Shown here: positions 19,531-30,239 of the stretch, one piece after another | Layout: every line of letters starts with the position of its first letter | How positions within the stretch are numbered: position 1 is the first letter of the stretch | NCBI GenBank assembly: GCA_016872555.1 | Contig: VGZO01000005.1 | Span: forward strand, 62,001-126,000 | Direction of reading: 5' to 3' | Length of the DNA stretch: 64,000 nucleotides | From: Planctomycetota bacterium | GTDB taxonomy: Bacteria > Planctomycetota > Planctomycetia > Pirellulales > UBA1268 | The notes under the pieces: generated by a model | Told to the model about the DNA's origin: nothing | Seen by the model: only the letters and a program-made list of their open reading frames with translations | The model's database searches: none | Program-made: the position numbers and the translations under genes

Positions 19531-21859
19531 CGGCCTCGGGGGGCGGGAGGGGGGCGCGGACGGTCTCGAGCACCGCGCCGGCCAGATCACGGCCGTCCGT
19601 GTCGGCGGCCCGATTGTAACCCCGCGCCACCTCCGCCAGCCGATCACAGTCGATCGCCGTGCCGAACCGCCCCACGTGGTCGCGGAGGGCCGCCAAGGCG
19701 GCCGTGCGCTCCTCCGCCGGCCGCGCCGGGTCGATGACCCGCTCGACGAGGGCCCCCTGGGCATCGGGGGTGCCGATCGTCGCCAGCAGCCCGAGGGCCG
19801 CCGGGGCGAGGTCGTCGCGGCCGAGGGCCCGCCGCGCCGTGTCGGCGGCGGCGATGACGTCCCAGCCCCGCTCCCCGAGCGTAGCCAGGAGGTCGAGCGC
19901 CTGCCGGGCGCGGACGAGACGGGCAGCGGCGCGGGATTGCCTCGTGGTCGGATCGGCTGCCTCGGGGCCTGCGGCCGCGGCGAGCGCCTCGGGAAACCGC
20001 GGCGCCGTCGTCGCCCCCGACTCCGGGTCGGTGAGCGGTTCGAAAAAGCTGTCGAGCCGGTCGACGAGGGCGACGTGGTCGTGGGCCCGGGCCTGCAGCG
20101 TGAGCTGCGTCAGCTTGCGGCCGCGGCCGAGGTCGTCGAGCGGATCGACGACCACCATCACCGCCGGCAGGTCGCCATGGCCGGTGCCGCGGATGAGCTG
20201 GACCGTCTCGAACGCCGACGGGTGACCGAGCCGCGCCGCGAGGAGCACGAGCGTCACGTCGGGATCGTGGCGCAGCAGGTGGACTGCGTCGAGACCGGTG
20301 CCGGCCCGGAGCGGCCGGTAGCCATAACGCGAGATCGCCGTCGCCAGCTCCTCGACGACGGCATGCTCGGGGTGGGTGACGATCGCCTTGTCGACTCCTT
20401 CCGAGGCCGCCGTCCGTAGCAGCCGGGCGACGACGCGGCTCGCCCCGGGGAACGACGGTCCGCCGCCGCACAGCGCCAGCGTCCGTGCCGCCGCCAGCGC
20501 CAGCGCCTCGTCGGGGGCGTCGAGGAGGCGTGCCAGGCGCTTCCGCGCCGTGAGCGGGAGGGTCGTCGCCAGCGCCTCGGGTGTCGACGAGTGGAGTCGC
20601 TCGAGCTCGCGGAGGACCGCCACGGCCGCCTCCGGCATCTCGCGTGCCACCGCCTCGTCGACGAGGTCGAGCAGCAGTGCCGGATCCTCGCCGTCCGGTC
20701 CGGTGAGCGCGGCGGTGAGCCGCTCGGGATCGACCGAGTCGGTCGCGGTGAGCGGATCGCCGGCGCCGAGGAGCAGGGCCTCGACGCGCGCCAGCAGCAC
20801 CAGCTTCACGGTGTCGGGATCACGGACACCCAGCGCCCCCAGGTCGCGGGCGACGTGGAGGGCGTCGAGGCTGCGCGCCGCGCGCGGCCGCAGCTGGACG
20901 CGGTCGAACCGGCCGGCGGCCGGGTTCCACACGGTCCGGGCGACGGTCGGCGGGCCGGCCAACGGGTCGCACTCGACGGCCGGAAGGCCGGCCGGCGAGA
21001 GGATCTTGCCGAGGCGGTCACCGAGCCGGCCGATCGCGTCGACGACCGTCGGTGGCCGACTCTCGCGGGCGGCCAGTGCGGCCCGCGCCGGGCGGGCGAT
21101 CGCCGGAGGCGTCCCCGGCACGGCCGCCGGGGCGAGGAGGAAGTCGTCGATCCCCGCGGCGGTGCTGGCATCGAGTGCGGCGATCACGGCCGGCCACTGG
21201 TCGGGGGGCGCGGTCGCCAGCCAGGAGAGGAGCGGCTCGCGGGCATCGTCGCCGAGTGCGGCGACGAGCGCCCCCGCCAGAGGTCGGGCCCGGCCGAGTC
21301 GCGGATCGGCCGAGGCCAGCACGCCGGCGAGGGCCGGCAGGGCGTCGACCCCCGCGGCCGCGAGGCGGTCGCCGGCGGCGCGGCGCGCCGCGGCATCGGG
21401 GCTGGCGAGGTCGGCGGCAGCCGCGCGGAGGACCTGCGGATCACGGCGCCGCGCGCGTCCGGTGTCGCGGATCGCGTCGATGACGCGCACCGCATCGTCG
21501 TCGGCGGAGGCGACCGCCCGCGCCAGCCGCGACAGCGCCGCGTCGTCGACCGCGTCGCCGAGGTCGGCGAGGACGCCGGGGCGGGCGGCGTCGTCGAGGT
21601 CGCGGAGCGAGTCGACCAGATCGGCGAAGTACCGCGCCGCTGCCTCGCGGGCATCGACCTCCGCGGCGCGGACGGCGGCGTCGAGCCGCTCGGCGGGCGT
21701 CGTCCGCGGCCGGGCGTCGAGCGAGTCGACGACCGACTGGGCGAGCTGATCGAGGGGCCGGAACGCCGGCCGCGCCGGCTCGGCACCCCGCAGGGCTCCG
21801 CCGAGCAGCCCCCCGGCCGCCACGGCGCACCACACGCTCGCCTGCCGCGACACCTTCAC
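19502..21859 (-). CDS. Exported helical-repeat protein with receiver-like segment
   Basis: 785 residues with a signal peptide ([20 protein letters not shown]), followed by HEAT-like helical repeats such as [21 protein letters not shown] segment at about residues 488-575 looks like a response-regulator receiver fold ([20 protein letters not shown], then [30 protein letters not shown]). The phosphate-accepting Asp expected after the third strand is replaced (LVLLAA). More helical repeats follow, with [11 protein letters not shown] near the end. GTG at 21859 is the start. The coding end overlaps the sigma-54 activator by 29 bases, so the two are likely co-translated. The function is unknown; it may be a peptide- or protein-binding envelope protein. 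Confidence 0.7.
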
Positions 21860-21871
21860 GACGCTGCCCCG

Positions 21872-23305
21872 TCAACGCCCCCCGGGGGCGGCCTCCAGCC
21901 GCCGCCGCCACCACTCCATCTGGTCGGCCACGCGGGCCGGCGCGGTCGAGCCGAAACTCCGCATCCGTTCAACCGCCCGGGAGGCCCCCAGAGCCCCGCG
22001 GAGCGCGGCATTCCAGCCCGCCCACTCCGCCGAGAACTCGCCGTCGGCAAGGTCGGCCAGCGCCACCCCCTTGTCGAGGGCGCGGCGGACGAGACGGCCG
22101 ACCGTCTCGTGGGCGGTGCGCTGCGGCACGCCCGAGTCGATGATCGCCTCCATCAGGCTGGTGGCGTCGAGGTGGCCGCGGTCGAGTGTGGCGGCGATCC
22201 GTCCGGCGTCGAAGCGCGTCGCGGCGACCAGCGGCGCGGCGACCCCGAGCGCGGCTTCGAGGGTGTCGATCGAGTCGAAGATCGCCTCCTTGTCCTCCTG
22301 AAGGTCGCGGTTGTAGGCCGTGGGCAGCCCCTTGAGGAGCACCAGCAGCGTCTGGAGGTTGCCGATCGCCCGTGCCGACTTGCCGCGGACCAGTTCGAGG
22401 ACGTCGGGGTTGATCTTCTGCGGCATGATCGAGCTGCCCGTGCAGAACGCCTGCGGCAGCCGCAGGAACCCGTATTCCTCGCCGCTCCAGAGGATCCATT
22501 CCTCGGCCCACTGCGACAGGTGGACCATCGCCAGCGCGACCACGAACGCCAGCTCGCAGACGAAATCGCGGTCGCTGGCGCCGTCGAGGCTGTTGGCGGT
22601 GACCCCCTCGAAGCCGAGCGTCGCGGCGACGTGGTCGCGGTCGATCGGCAGGCTCGTGCCGGCGAGCGCGCCGCTGCCCAGCGGCAGGAGGTTGGTGCGC
22701 CGCCGGCAGTCGGCGAGCCGCTGCCGGTCGCGGTCGAGGCGCTCGCACCAGCCGAGGAGTTGGTGGGCGGCGAGGAGCGGCTGGGCGCGGCGGAGGTGGG
22801 TGTAGCCGGGGATGACGAGGTCGCGGTGGGCGTCGGCGAGCGCGAGAAAGGCGCGCTGCAAGCAGGCCAGCGCGCCGTCGAGCCGGTCGATCGCCCGCCG
22901 GCAGTGGAGGCGCAGGTCGGTCGCCACCTGGTCGTTGCGGCTGCGCGCCGTGTGGAGCTTGCGGCCGACGTCGCCGAGCCGCGCGGTGAGCGCGCTTTCC
23001 ACGTGGAGGTGGATGTCCTCCTTGGCGATCGAGTAGACGAACGTGCCGGCATGGATCTCGGCGCGGATCTCCTCGAGGCCGCGCTCGATCGACTCGGCCT
23101 CGGCGGCGCTGACGATCCCGGTGGCGGCGAGCATCCGGGCATGGGCGATCGAGCCGTCGATGTCGTCGTCGGCGAGGCGGCGGTCGTAGGAGATGCTCTC
23201 CGAGAAGGCCTCGACGCGCCCGTCGGTCGCCTCGCTGAACACACCCCCCCACGCCTTCGGGGCGAGCGGTTCGGGCCGGTGCTGCGGGGGGACGGGATCG
23301 GTCAT
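21872..23305 (-). CDS. argH: Argininosuccinate lyase
   Basis: 477 residues; cleaves argininosuccinate to arginine and fumarate, the last step of arginine synthesis, in the cytoplasm. Fumarase/aspartase superfamily signatures are present: KAWGGVFSEATD near the start, KLHTARSRNDQVATDLRL, GYTHLRRAQP and the signature GSSIMPQKINPD. The ATG at 23305 gives the standard N-terminus. The gene runs in the same direction as, and 12 bases upstream of, the exported repeat protein, with no obvious functional tie. It is divergent from a glycosyltransferase. Because arginine is a building block of cyanophycin, it is relevant that the window also contains a cyanophycin synthetase. Confidence 0.98.
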   Translation of the reverse strand: MTDPVPPQHRPEPLAPKAWGGVFSEATDGRVEAFSESISYDRRLADDDIDGSIAHARMLAATGIVSAAEAESIERGLEEIRAEIHAGTFVYSIAKEDIHLHVESALTARLGDVGRKLHTARSRNDQVATDLRLHCRRAIDRLDGALACLQRAFLALADAHRDLVIPGYTHLRRAQPLLAAHQLLGWCERLDRDRQRLADCRRRTNLLPLGSGALAGTSLPIDRDHVAATLGFEGVTANSLDGASDRDFVCELAFVVALAMVHLSQWAEEWILWSGEEYGFLRLPQAFCTGSSIMPQKINPDVLELVRGKSARAIGNLQTLLVLLKGLPTAYNRDLQEDKEAIFDSIDTLEAALGVAAPLVAATRFDAGRIAATLDRGHLDATSLMEAIIDSGVPQRTAHETVGRLVRRALDKGVALADLADGEFSAEWAGWNAALRGALGASRAVERMRSFGSTAPARVADQMEWWRRRLEAAPGGR

Positions 23306-23423
23306 GGCGGATCTCTCGGAAAGATGGGAACGCGGCGCGGCCCGCTCGCTGGCCCGCCACGACGGCCGTATGCTACCAATCGCCCCACGGTGGCCCCTCG
23401 CGGGCACGGACGCCACCCCGTCG

Positions 23424-24665
23424 ATGCGCACCTTCCTCATCCTCTCCCAGACCTACCCGCCCGATCCCGCGGCAGTCGGCCAGCACATCGCCGACGTCGC
23501 GGAGCAGATGGCGGCCCGCGGCTGGCGCGTGGTCGTGTACACGTCGCGCCGGGGGTACGACGACCCGAGCCAGCGCTTCGCCTGGCGCGAACGGCTCCGC
23601 GGCGTCGACGTACGGCGGCTGCCGTTCTCGAGCTTCGGCAAGGGGGCGATCGCCGTCCGGCTCGCGGCCCAGGCGCTGTTCATGATCCAGGCCTTGCCGC
23701 GGGCGCTGTTCACGCGCGGGCTCGAGCGGATCCTCGTCAGCACCAGCCCGCCATTCGCCGGTTTCGGTGGCGCCCTGCTGGCGGCCATCCGCCGGGTGCC
23801 GTTCGCCTGGTGGGTGATGGACATCAACCCCGACCAGATGGTGACCTCGGGGCGGATCACGGAGACGTCGCTGGTCGCACGGGTCTTCGATTGGATGAAC
23901 CGCGTCACGCTCCGCGGAGCCCGCGACGTGATCGTGCTCGACCGCTACATGCGCGCGCGGATCCTGCGCAAGGCCGACATCGCGGTGAAGACCGCCGTCG
24001 TGCCCCCTTGGTCGCACGACGTCGTCCGCGACAACGTCCCCCACGAGGACAACCCGTTCCGTGCCGCCCACGGGTTCGGCGACCGGCTGGTGGTGATGTA
24101 TTCCGGGAATCACGGCTACTCGCACCCGCTCGACACACTGCTCGACGCCGCCAAGGCCCTCGAGGGGGAGCCGGGGCTGTTGTTCGTGTTCGTCGGCGGG
24201 GGGGTGCTGAAGCGGGCGATCGATGAGATGGTGGACCGCGACGCGCCCCCCAACATCGTCACCCTTCCCTACCAGCCGCTTCCGGGGATCCGCTATTCGC
24301 TGTCGAGTGCCGACGTCCATGTCGTGTCGCTGGGCAACGACGGCGTCGGGGTGGTCCATCCCTGCAAGATCTACGGGGCGCTGGCGATCGGCCGCCCGAT
24401 CCTCGGCCTGGCGCCTCGCGCCAGCCACGTCTCCGACATCATCGCCGAGCACGGGGTCGGGTGGCGCGTCGAGCATGGCGACATCGCCGGGCTGGTGGCG
24501 ATTCTCCGCGACCTCGTCCGCACGCCGCGCGCGGAGCTCGGTGCGATGGGTGAGAGGGCGCGCGACGTGGCCCGGCGTGAGTTCGCGCGCGAGCGCTTCC
24601 TGGGGAGCGTCTGCGACATCCTCGAGGGGGACGGTCCGGCGGGCCGGCACGACCAGCCTGCCTGA
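23424..24665 (+). CDS. Glycosyltransferase family 4 (WbuB-like)
   Basis: 413 residues with two Rossmann-like domains of a GT-B glycosyltransferase. The N-terminal domain begins [20 protein letters not shown] with a helical [19 protein letters not shown]. The C-terminal donor-binding domain has [35 protein letters not shown] and the nucleotide-sugar site around [20 protein letters not shown] and [12 protein letters not shown]. The layout matches WbuB/GT4 enzymes that act in O-antigen or exopolysaccharide assembly. The start at 23424 is preferred because it matches the family N-terminus. No other polysaccharide genes adjoin it, so its product cannot be named. Confidence 0.88.
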   Translation: MRTFLILSQTYPPDPAAVGQHIADVAEQMAARGWRVVVYTSRRGYDDPSQRFAWRERLRGVDVRRLPFSSFGKGAIAVRLAAQALFMIQALPRALFTRGLERILVSTSPPFAGFGGALLAAIRRVPFAWWVMDINPDQMVTSGRITETSLVARVFDWMNRVTLRGARDVIVLDRYMRARILRKADIAVKTAVVPPWSHDVVRDNVPHEDNPFRAAHGFGDRLVVMYSGNHGYSHPLDTLLDAAKALEGEPGLLFVFVGGGVLKRAIDEMVDRDAPPNIVTLPYQPLPGIRYSLSSADVHVVSLGNDGVGVVHPCKIYGALAIGRPILGLAPRASHVSDIIAEHGVGWRVEHGDIAGLVAILRDLVRTPRAELGAMGERARDVARREFARERFLGSVCDILEGDGPAGRHDQPA

Positions 24666-24721
24666 CCGCGCCGCGGTGTCCGCCCGATGCCCCCGACAGC
24701 CCTCCCGATGGCGTCCGCTCC

Positions 24722-26770
24722 ATGACGACCCCCGACGACTTCCTCGCGCCCGGTGGCCGGCTGTCGGCGCGCCTGCCGGCGTGGGAGGCGCGGCCGCAGC
24801 AGCTCGAGATGGCGCGGCTGGTCGCCGAGGCGATCGCCGGACGGCGGCACGCCCTGGTCGAGGCCGGTACCGGGGTCGGCAAGAGCCTCGCCTACCTCGT
24901 GCCGGCGCTGTTGGCGGCGACCGGCGACCAGGAGCCGCTCCCGGCCGGCGTTGACGAAGATCCCGACGCCCCGGAGCCGCCGCGCTCCCGGCCGCGGCGC
25001 GTGGTGATCTCGACGCACACCATCGCGCTGCAGGAGCAGCTCATCGGCAAGGACATCCCGCTGGTGGCGGCGGTCCTGCCGCGCGAGTTCTCCGCGGTGC
25101 TCGTCAAGGGGCGGGGCAACTACCTCTCGCGCCGCCGCCTCGACCTCGCGGTCGACCGTTCCGCGAACCTGTTCGGCGAGGAGGAGGAGATCGCCCAGCT
25201 CGAGGCGCTGGCGGCCTGGGCCCGCGACACGGCCGACGGGTCGCTGGCCGACCTCGACCATGTTCCCGCGGCCGCCGTCTGGGACGAGGTTCGCAGCGAC
25301 TCGGGGAACTGCATGGGGCGCACCTGCCCCGAGCACCAGCAATGCTTCTACTACGCTGCCCGGCGGCGGATGGCGCGGGCCCAATTACTTGTCGTCAACC
25401 ACGCACTGTACTTCAGCGACCTCGCCCTCCGCCGCGGCGGCGCCAGCCTCCTCCCCGACCACGACATCGTCGTCTTCGACGAGGCCCACATGGTGGAGGC
25501 GGTGGCCGGCGACCACCTCGGCGTCGGGGTCTCGAGCACCGGGGTCGAGCGGCTTCTCTCCCGGCTCCTCGCCGAGCGCGGCCACCGTGGGCTGCTGCGC
25601 CACTACGGGATGCACGATCTCGAAGCCGACGTGTTCCGCTGCCGGCGCGCGGCCGAGGGGTTCTTCGCCGCCGTCCACGCCGCGGTCGCCGACCGCGGCG
25701 AGGGGCCGTGGCGCGTCAGCGCACCGCCGGCCGTGCCCGACACGCTCGGCGACGCCCTTGCAGCGCTCGCCCGCGGCCTGCGCGCCGCCGCCGAGGAATT
25801 GGCCGCGGAGGCCGAGCGCCACGACCTGCTCTCGGTGGCCGACCGGCTCACCACCCAGGCGGCCGCCGTGGCCGGCTGGCTCGGGCAGGACGAGTCGGGA
25901 AACGTGCACTGGGTCGAGGTGGCGCGCGGCCGCCGCGGCCGGGCGCGGATCACGCTCTCGAGCGCGCCAGTGGACGTCGGCTCCACGCTGCGCCGCGAGC
26001 TGTTCGAGCGGATCCCGACCGTGATCCTCGCCAGTGCCACGCTGGCCGTCGAGCCGCCGCGGGCGGGGGGCGTGGCGCCGGCCGCCGATCCGTTCGCCTT
26101 CGCGCGGGCCCGGCTGGGGATCGACACGGCGCTGGCGGCGCGCCTCGGCAGCCCGTTCGACTACGCCGCGCACGCCGAACTGGTGCTCATCGAGGGGATG
26201 CCCGACCCGGCGGAGCGCGAGGCCTTCGACCGCGCGAGCATTCCGGTCATCCACCGGTTCATCGAGCGCTCCGGCGGCCGTGCCCTGGTGCTGTTCACGA
26301 GCCTCCGGTCGCTCGAGCGCGTCGCCGCCGACCTGGCCGGGTTCTGCGCGCGGAACAACCTCCGCCTCGTCAGCCAGGCCGACGGCCTGTCGCGCTCGAA
26401 GATGCTCGCCGACTTCCGCGCCGGGCCCGGCAGCGTGCTCTTGGGCACCGACGGCTTCTGGCAGGGGATCGACCTGCCGGGGGAGCAACTGGTGACCGTG
26501 ATCATCACCAAGCTCCCGTTCGCGGTCCCCGACCGGCCGCTGGTGGCGGCGCGGATCGACGCCATCCGGGCCGCCGGCGGCAATCCGTTCATGGACTACC
26601 AGGTGCCGGAGGCGGTGCTGAAACTCAAGCAGGGGTTTGGCCGGCTGATCCGCACCGCCACCGACACCGGCCGGGTGGTGATCCTCGATCCGCGCGTCCG
26701 CACCAAGCCCTACGGGAAGGTGTTTCTCGACAGCCTCCCCCCGGCGCGCCTGGTGGTCGAGCAGGCGTAA
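24722..26770 (+). CDS. dinG: DinG-like ATP-dependent DNA helicase
   Basis: 682-residue superfamily 2 helicase of the DinG/XPD type. Walker [10 protein letters not shown], the DEAH box [10 protein letters not shown] and the C-terminal helicase motifs with [14 protein letters not shown] and QGFGRLIRT are present. Iron-sulfur cluster cysteines appear as C-x4-C-x5-C in [12 protein letters not shown], with the spacing of the last three cluster cysteines of E. coli DinG. The first cluster cysteine is replaced by Ser in [12 protein letters not shown]. It unwinds DNA 5' to 3' in family members, including R-loops and D-loops. The ATG at 24722 fits the start of the helicase ([13 protein letters not shown]). 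It is probably its own transcription unit. Confidence 0.92.
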   Translation: MTTPDDFLAPGGRLSARLPAWEARPQQLEMARLVAEAIAGRRHALVEAGTGVGKSLAYLVPALLAATGDQEPLPAGVDEDPDAPEPPRSRPRRVVISTHTIALQEQLIGKDIPLVAAVLPREFSAVLVKGRGNYLSRRRLDLAVDRSANLFGEEEEIAQLEALAAWARDTADGSLADLDHVPAAAVWDEVRSDSGNCMGRTCPEHQQCFYYAARRRMARAQLLVVNHALYFSDLALRRGGASLLPDHDIVVFDEAHMVEAVAGDHLGVGVSSTGVERLLSRLLAERGHRGLLRHYGMHDLEADVFRCRRAAEGFFAAVHAAVADRGEGPWRVSAPPAVPDTLGDALAALARGLRAAAEELAAEAERHDLLSVADRLTTQAAAVAGWLGQDESGNVHWVEVARGRRGRARITLSSAPVDVGSTLRRELFERIPTVILASATLAVEPPRAGGVAPAADPFAFARARLGIDTALAARLGSPFDYAAHAELVLIEGMPDPAEREAFDRASIPVIHRFIERSGGRALVLFTSLRSLERVAADLAGFCARNNLRLVSQADGLSRSKMLADFRAGPGSVLLGTDGFWQGIDLPGEQLVTVIITKLPFAVPDRPLVAARIDAIRAAGGNPFMDYQVPEAVLKLKQGFGRLIRTATDTGRVVILDPRVRTKPYGKVFLDSLPPARLVVEQA

Positions 26771-26919
26771 CGGGGGCCCTGTGCAACCGGGCGATTTCGG
26801 GTAGTGCGTGCGTTTCCGCGACACCGGCAATCGGCGGGCGTTGAACACCGTGCGGGGACCGTGTCGACTGCAGGTGCAGCCGGGGGCAGATCACCCGGCA
26901 GTCCTTCGGAGAGCGATCG

Positions 26920-28020
26920 ATGCCGACGCTGATCGGGGCACTGTGCCTTACGGCACTCGTATCAGCGACCGCTCTCGCTCCTGCGCGCGACCTGTTTCTG
27001 CCGACCGCCGACGAGACGTGGGAGACGGCGAGCCCCGAGGCACTGGGGTGGGATCGCGCGGCGCTCGACGAGGCGTGCGACTTCGTCCGTGACACCCACG
27101 GCAAGTCGTTCCTGATCCTCAAGGACGGCCGGATCGTCGTCGAGCGCCATTGGACTGCGGCCGGGCCCGCGCACGCGCAGTACGTGATGTCGACCGGCAA
27201 GAGCATCACGGCCTTCCTGGTCGGGGTCGCGAGGGCCGAGGGGAAGCTCACGCTCGGGCAGCCGGTGTCGGAGATCATCGGACCCGGTTGGTCGCGCGCG
27301 ACGCCAACGCAGGAACGCGAGATCCGTGTCGAGCACCTGCTCACGATGACCAGCGGCCTCGACGCCCGGCTGGCCTACGAGGCGCCCCCCGGCGCCGTAT
27401 GGCGCTACAACACCCCCGCCTACCAGCAGCTCCATCCGCTCTTGGAGAAGGCGGTCGGGACGAGCGTCGATGCGTTCTCGGCACGCGTGCTGTTCGAGCC
27501 GTTGGGGATGAAGCACTCCCGGTTCCGCTCCCACAGCTTCGTGATGACCGCCCGCGAGATGGCCCGGTTCGGACTGTTGATCCTCGCCCGGGGCACCTGG
27601 AACGACCGGTCGGTGATCGAGGATCGAGCATACTTCGCCGCCATGCTCGCGCCGTCGCAGCGGCTCAATCGCGCCTACGGCTACCTCTGGTGGCTCAACG
27701 GCCAGGAGTCGTTTCGGACGGTTGGACCTCCGCGTGCCGCCGTGCGCGGCGCGCTGGTGCCCGACGCACCCGCCGACATGGTCAGCGCCAACGGCAAGGG
27801 CGGCCAGCGGATCTCGGTCGCGCCCGGCGCGGGGCTGGTGGTCGTGCGGCTCGGCGAGAACCCTGCCGCGGGCCACGGCGGCGACACCGAGGGGAACGGC
27901 ACGCAATCCCGGTTCGATGTGCAGCTGTGGCGCCGGCTCGCGCGCGCCATTCCGGCGGCAACCGTCCGCGGAGCGGACGGGCCGCCGGTTGGTTCCGATC
28001 GTTCGGAGGACCAGCCATGA
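26920..28020 (+). CDS. Exported serine hydrolase (beta-lactamase class C family)
   Basis: 366 residues with a short signal sequence (LIGALCLTALVSATALAPA). The serine hydrolase motif SxxK is STGK at residues 91-94, with a Tyr-Asn-Thr at 163-165 where related enzymes have YxN, and a GKGG near residue 295 as the third motif. The family contains beta-lactamases, DD-peptidases and esterases; the substrate cannot be read from sequence. The ATG at 26920 is preceded by GGAGAG. The stop codon overlaps the start of the following gene (ATGA), so the two are translated as a pair. Confidence 0.85.
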   Translation: MPTLIGALCLTALVSATALAPARDLFLPTADETWETASPEALGWDRAALDEACDFVRDTHGKSFLILKDGRIVVERHWTAAGPAHAQYVMSTGKSITAFLVGVARAEGKLTLGQPVSEIIGPGWSRATPTQEREIRVEHLLTMTSGLDARLAYEAPPGAVWRYNTPAYQQLHPLLEKAVGTSVDAFSARVLFEPLGMKHSRFRSHSFVMTAREMARFGLLILARGTWNDRSVIEDRAYFAAMLAPSQRLNRAYGYLWWLNGQESFRTVGPPRAAVRGALVPDAPADMVSANGKGGQRISVAPGAGLVVVRLGENPAAGHGGDTEGNGTQSRFDVQLWRRLARAIPAATVRGADGPPVGSDRSEDQP

Positions 28021-30137
28021 CGAGGTTCCGTGTGACGGTTTCGGGCGCCGCCCTTGTGCTGGCCATCGGTGGGGTGGCCCTTGCGGGCCGCGCCGCGGCG
28101 CAGCCGGGGGTCGGCGAACGGTTCGACCGGCTCGACCGCGACGGTGACGGCCGGGTGACCCCCGACGAGTTGCCCGCCCGGGCGTTCTTCGAGCGGCTCG
28201 ATCTCGACGGCGACGGTGCGATCATCAAGCGCGAGGCGCTCGAAGCGGTGCGGGCTGGCGCACTGCGGGACGTGCGCGATAACGCGGGGGCCCCGCCCGC
28301 GGCCCCGGCAACGCCCGCGCCGTCGGCTCCGGCCGAGCCACCGCTGCGCGCGGGACCCAAGCCCGTCCGGCCCGGGGATCATGGCATCGGCCGCCGCGTC
28401 GGCGCTGTGACGTTCACCGCTCTCGACGGCACCGTGCACGACCTGGCGCGGTTCGCGGCCGGCCGGGTCGTGGTGTTCGCGATGACGAGCACCAGCTGCC
28501 CGCTGAGCAGGAAATACCTGCCGACGCTCGCCGACCTCGTGGCGGCGTCGGGGGAGGGGATCGCCTGGATCCTCGTCGATCCCGTCGCGACTGACGACCA
28601 GGCGATGCAGTGCGAGGCGGCCGCACGGTTTTTCGGCCGCGCGGTCTGGGTGCACGACCGGGAGGGGCGCCTCGCCGCCGCGGTCGGTGCGCTCTCCACG
28701 ACCGACGTCGTCGTGCTCGCGCCCGACCGGACCGTGGCCTACCACGGCGCGATCGACGACCAATACGGTTTCGGCTACGCGCTCGACGCGCCGCGGCGGC
28801 GCTACCTCGCCGACGCGCTGAGCGCGCTCGGCCGGGGCAACGACCCACCGGTCGCCGCGACCGAGGCGCCCGGGTGCGTGCTCGACCAGCCGGTCGACGC
28901 CGGCCCGACCGCGGCGGTGACCTACCATGGCCGGGTCTCGCGGATCGTCGCTCGGCATTGCGCCGAGTGCCACCGCGACGGCGGTGCCGGCCCGTTTCCC
29001 CTTGATTCGTACGCCGACCTCGTCGCCCACGCGGGGATGGTGCGCGACGTCGTCGAGCGCGGCACGATGCCCCCGTGGTTTGCCGCGGCACCGGCGCCCG
29101 ATCCGGAGACGGGCCGCGTCCACTCGCCGTGGGCCAACGACCGCTCGGTCGCGGAGGGGGACAAGCGCGATCTCCTCGCCTGGCTGGCCGGTGGCCGGCC
29201 CGAAGGGGATCCTGCCGATGGACCCGCTCCGCGCGTCTATCCGGACGAGTGGCACATCGGCACTCCTGACGCCGTCTTCGAGTTTGCCGAGCCGGTGGCG
29301 GTGAAGGCGACAGGCGTGATGCCCTACCAGACGGTGTTCGTCGACACGCACCTCCCGGAGGATCGCTGGGTGCAAGCGATCGAGGTTGTGCCCGGCGATC
29401 CTGGAGTCGTGCACCATGCCCTGATCCACCTCGCCGGCGAGATCGACTCGCTGGCCGACGTCGCCGCCGCCGCCGAGGAACGGGGGGGCTTCTGGGGCGA
29501 ATACGTCCCCGGGCAGAGCACGCTCGTTTTTCCCGACGGCTTCGCGAAGAAGCTCCCCAAGGGGGCACGGCTGCGGTTCCAGATGCATTACACGCCCAAC
29601 GGTACCGCCACGACCGACCGGACGCGCGTCGGCGTGATCTACGCGAAGGAGCCCCCGAAGCACGAGGTCCGCGTGGCGGGGATCGTCAATCCGCGGATCT
29701 CGATCCCGCCGCACGCCGCCGACCACCGTGAGGAGGCGTCGCTCACCGTGCCGTTCGACGCCACGATCATCGGCTTCCTCCCCCATCTCCACGTCCGCGG
29801 CAAGGCCTGCCGCTACGAACTGGTCCGCCGCGACGGCGGCCGTTCGACGCTCCTCGACATCCCCCGCTACGACTTCAATTGGCAACTCCTCTACCGGCTC
29901 CACGAGCCGCTCGAGCTCCGGGCGGGGGACCGGTTGGTGTTCACCGCCTGGTTCGACAACAGCGCCGCCAACCCCGCCAATCCCGACCCGACGAAGACGG
30001 TTCGCTGGGGGCCGCAGACGTTCGACGAGATGTACCTCGGCTACGTCGAGTATTTCGTTCCGGGGCTCGCGCCGGGGGAGTCGCCGCCGGGGTTGCGCCG
30101 CGGCCGCGGTCTGCTCCGCGGCAGGGCGACACCCTGA
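28017..30137 (+). CDS. Exported EF-hand/redoxin/cytochrome c/copper monooxygenase-like fusion
   Basis: 706 residues. A signal peptide is followed by two EF-hand loops (Asp40/42/44 and Asp62/64/66), a redoxin-like domain with STSCPLSRKYLP, and a c-type heme site CAECH at residues 315-319. A C-terminal domain resembles peptidylglycine alpha-hydroxylating monooxygenase (PHM), the copper type II ascorbate-dependent family. Probable copper ligands are His466, His467 and His524 for one site and His590, His592 and Met672 for the other. Proteins of this overall layout occur in Planctomycetes, but their substrates are not known. The start overlaps the serine hydrolase stop by four bases, so the two are probably made together and act outside the cytoplasm. 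Confidence 0.85.
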   Translation: MTRFRVTVSGAALVLAIGGVALAGRAAAQPGVGERFDRLDRDGDGRVTPDELPARAFFERLDLDGDGAIIKREALEAVRAGALRDVRDNAGAPPAAPATPAPSAPAEPPLRAGPKPVRPGDHGIGRRVGAVTFTALDGTVHDLARFAAGRVVVFAMTSTSCPLSRKYLPTLADLVAASGEGIAWILVDPVATDDQAMQCEAAARFFGRAVWVHDREGRLAAAVGALSTTDVVVLAPDRTVAYHGAIDDQYGFGYALDAPRRRYLADALSALGRGNDPPVAATEAPGCVLDQPVDAGPTAAVTYHGRVSRIVARHCAECHRDGGAGPFPLDSYADLVAHAGMVRDVVERGTMPPWFAAAPAPDPETGRVHSPWANDRSVAEGDKRDLLAWLAGGRPEGDPADGPAPRVYPDEWHIGTPDAVFEFAEPVAVKATGVMPYQTVFVDTHLPEDRWVQAIEVVPGDPGVVHHALIHLAGEIDSLADVAAAAEERGGFWGEYVPGQSTLVFPDGFAKKLPKGARLRFQMHYTPNGTATTDRTRVGVIYAKEPPKHEVRVAGIVNPRISIPPHAADHREEASLTVPFDATIIGFLPHLHVRGKACRYELVRRDGGRSTLLDIPRYDFNWQLLYRLHEPLELRAGDRLVFTAWFDNSAANPANPDPTKTVRWGPQTFDEMYLGYVEYFVPGLAPGESPPGLRRGRGLLRGRATP

Positions 30138-30189
30138 CGGCCGGTGCATCGCACGGGGCGTCATCGGTCGTGCTGGTCGGGTGGAAGGG

Positions 30190-30195
30190 TATGAT
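30190..30195 (+). promoter_or_regulatory. Candidate -10 element of the toxin-antitoxin pair
   Basis: TATGAT matches the -10 consensus at 5 of 6 positions and lies 45 bases before the ATG at 30240. No clear -35 hexamer precedes it. If real, it favours the start at 30240 over the in-frame ATG at 30210, which would leave almost no leader. Confidence 0.3.
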
Positions 30196-30239
30196 GAGGG
30201 ACGATCGGGATGGTCACATGGGACATTGGGTCAGGGTCG

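Noticed and set aside
26840-26868. TTGAAC with a TCGACT 17 bases later as a promoter for the serine hydrolase
   Set aside because: The -10 matches at only three of six positions.
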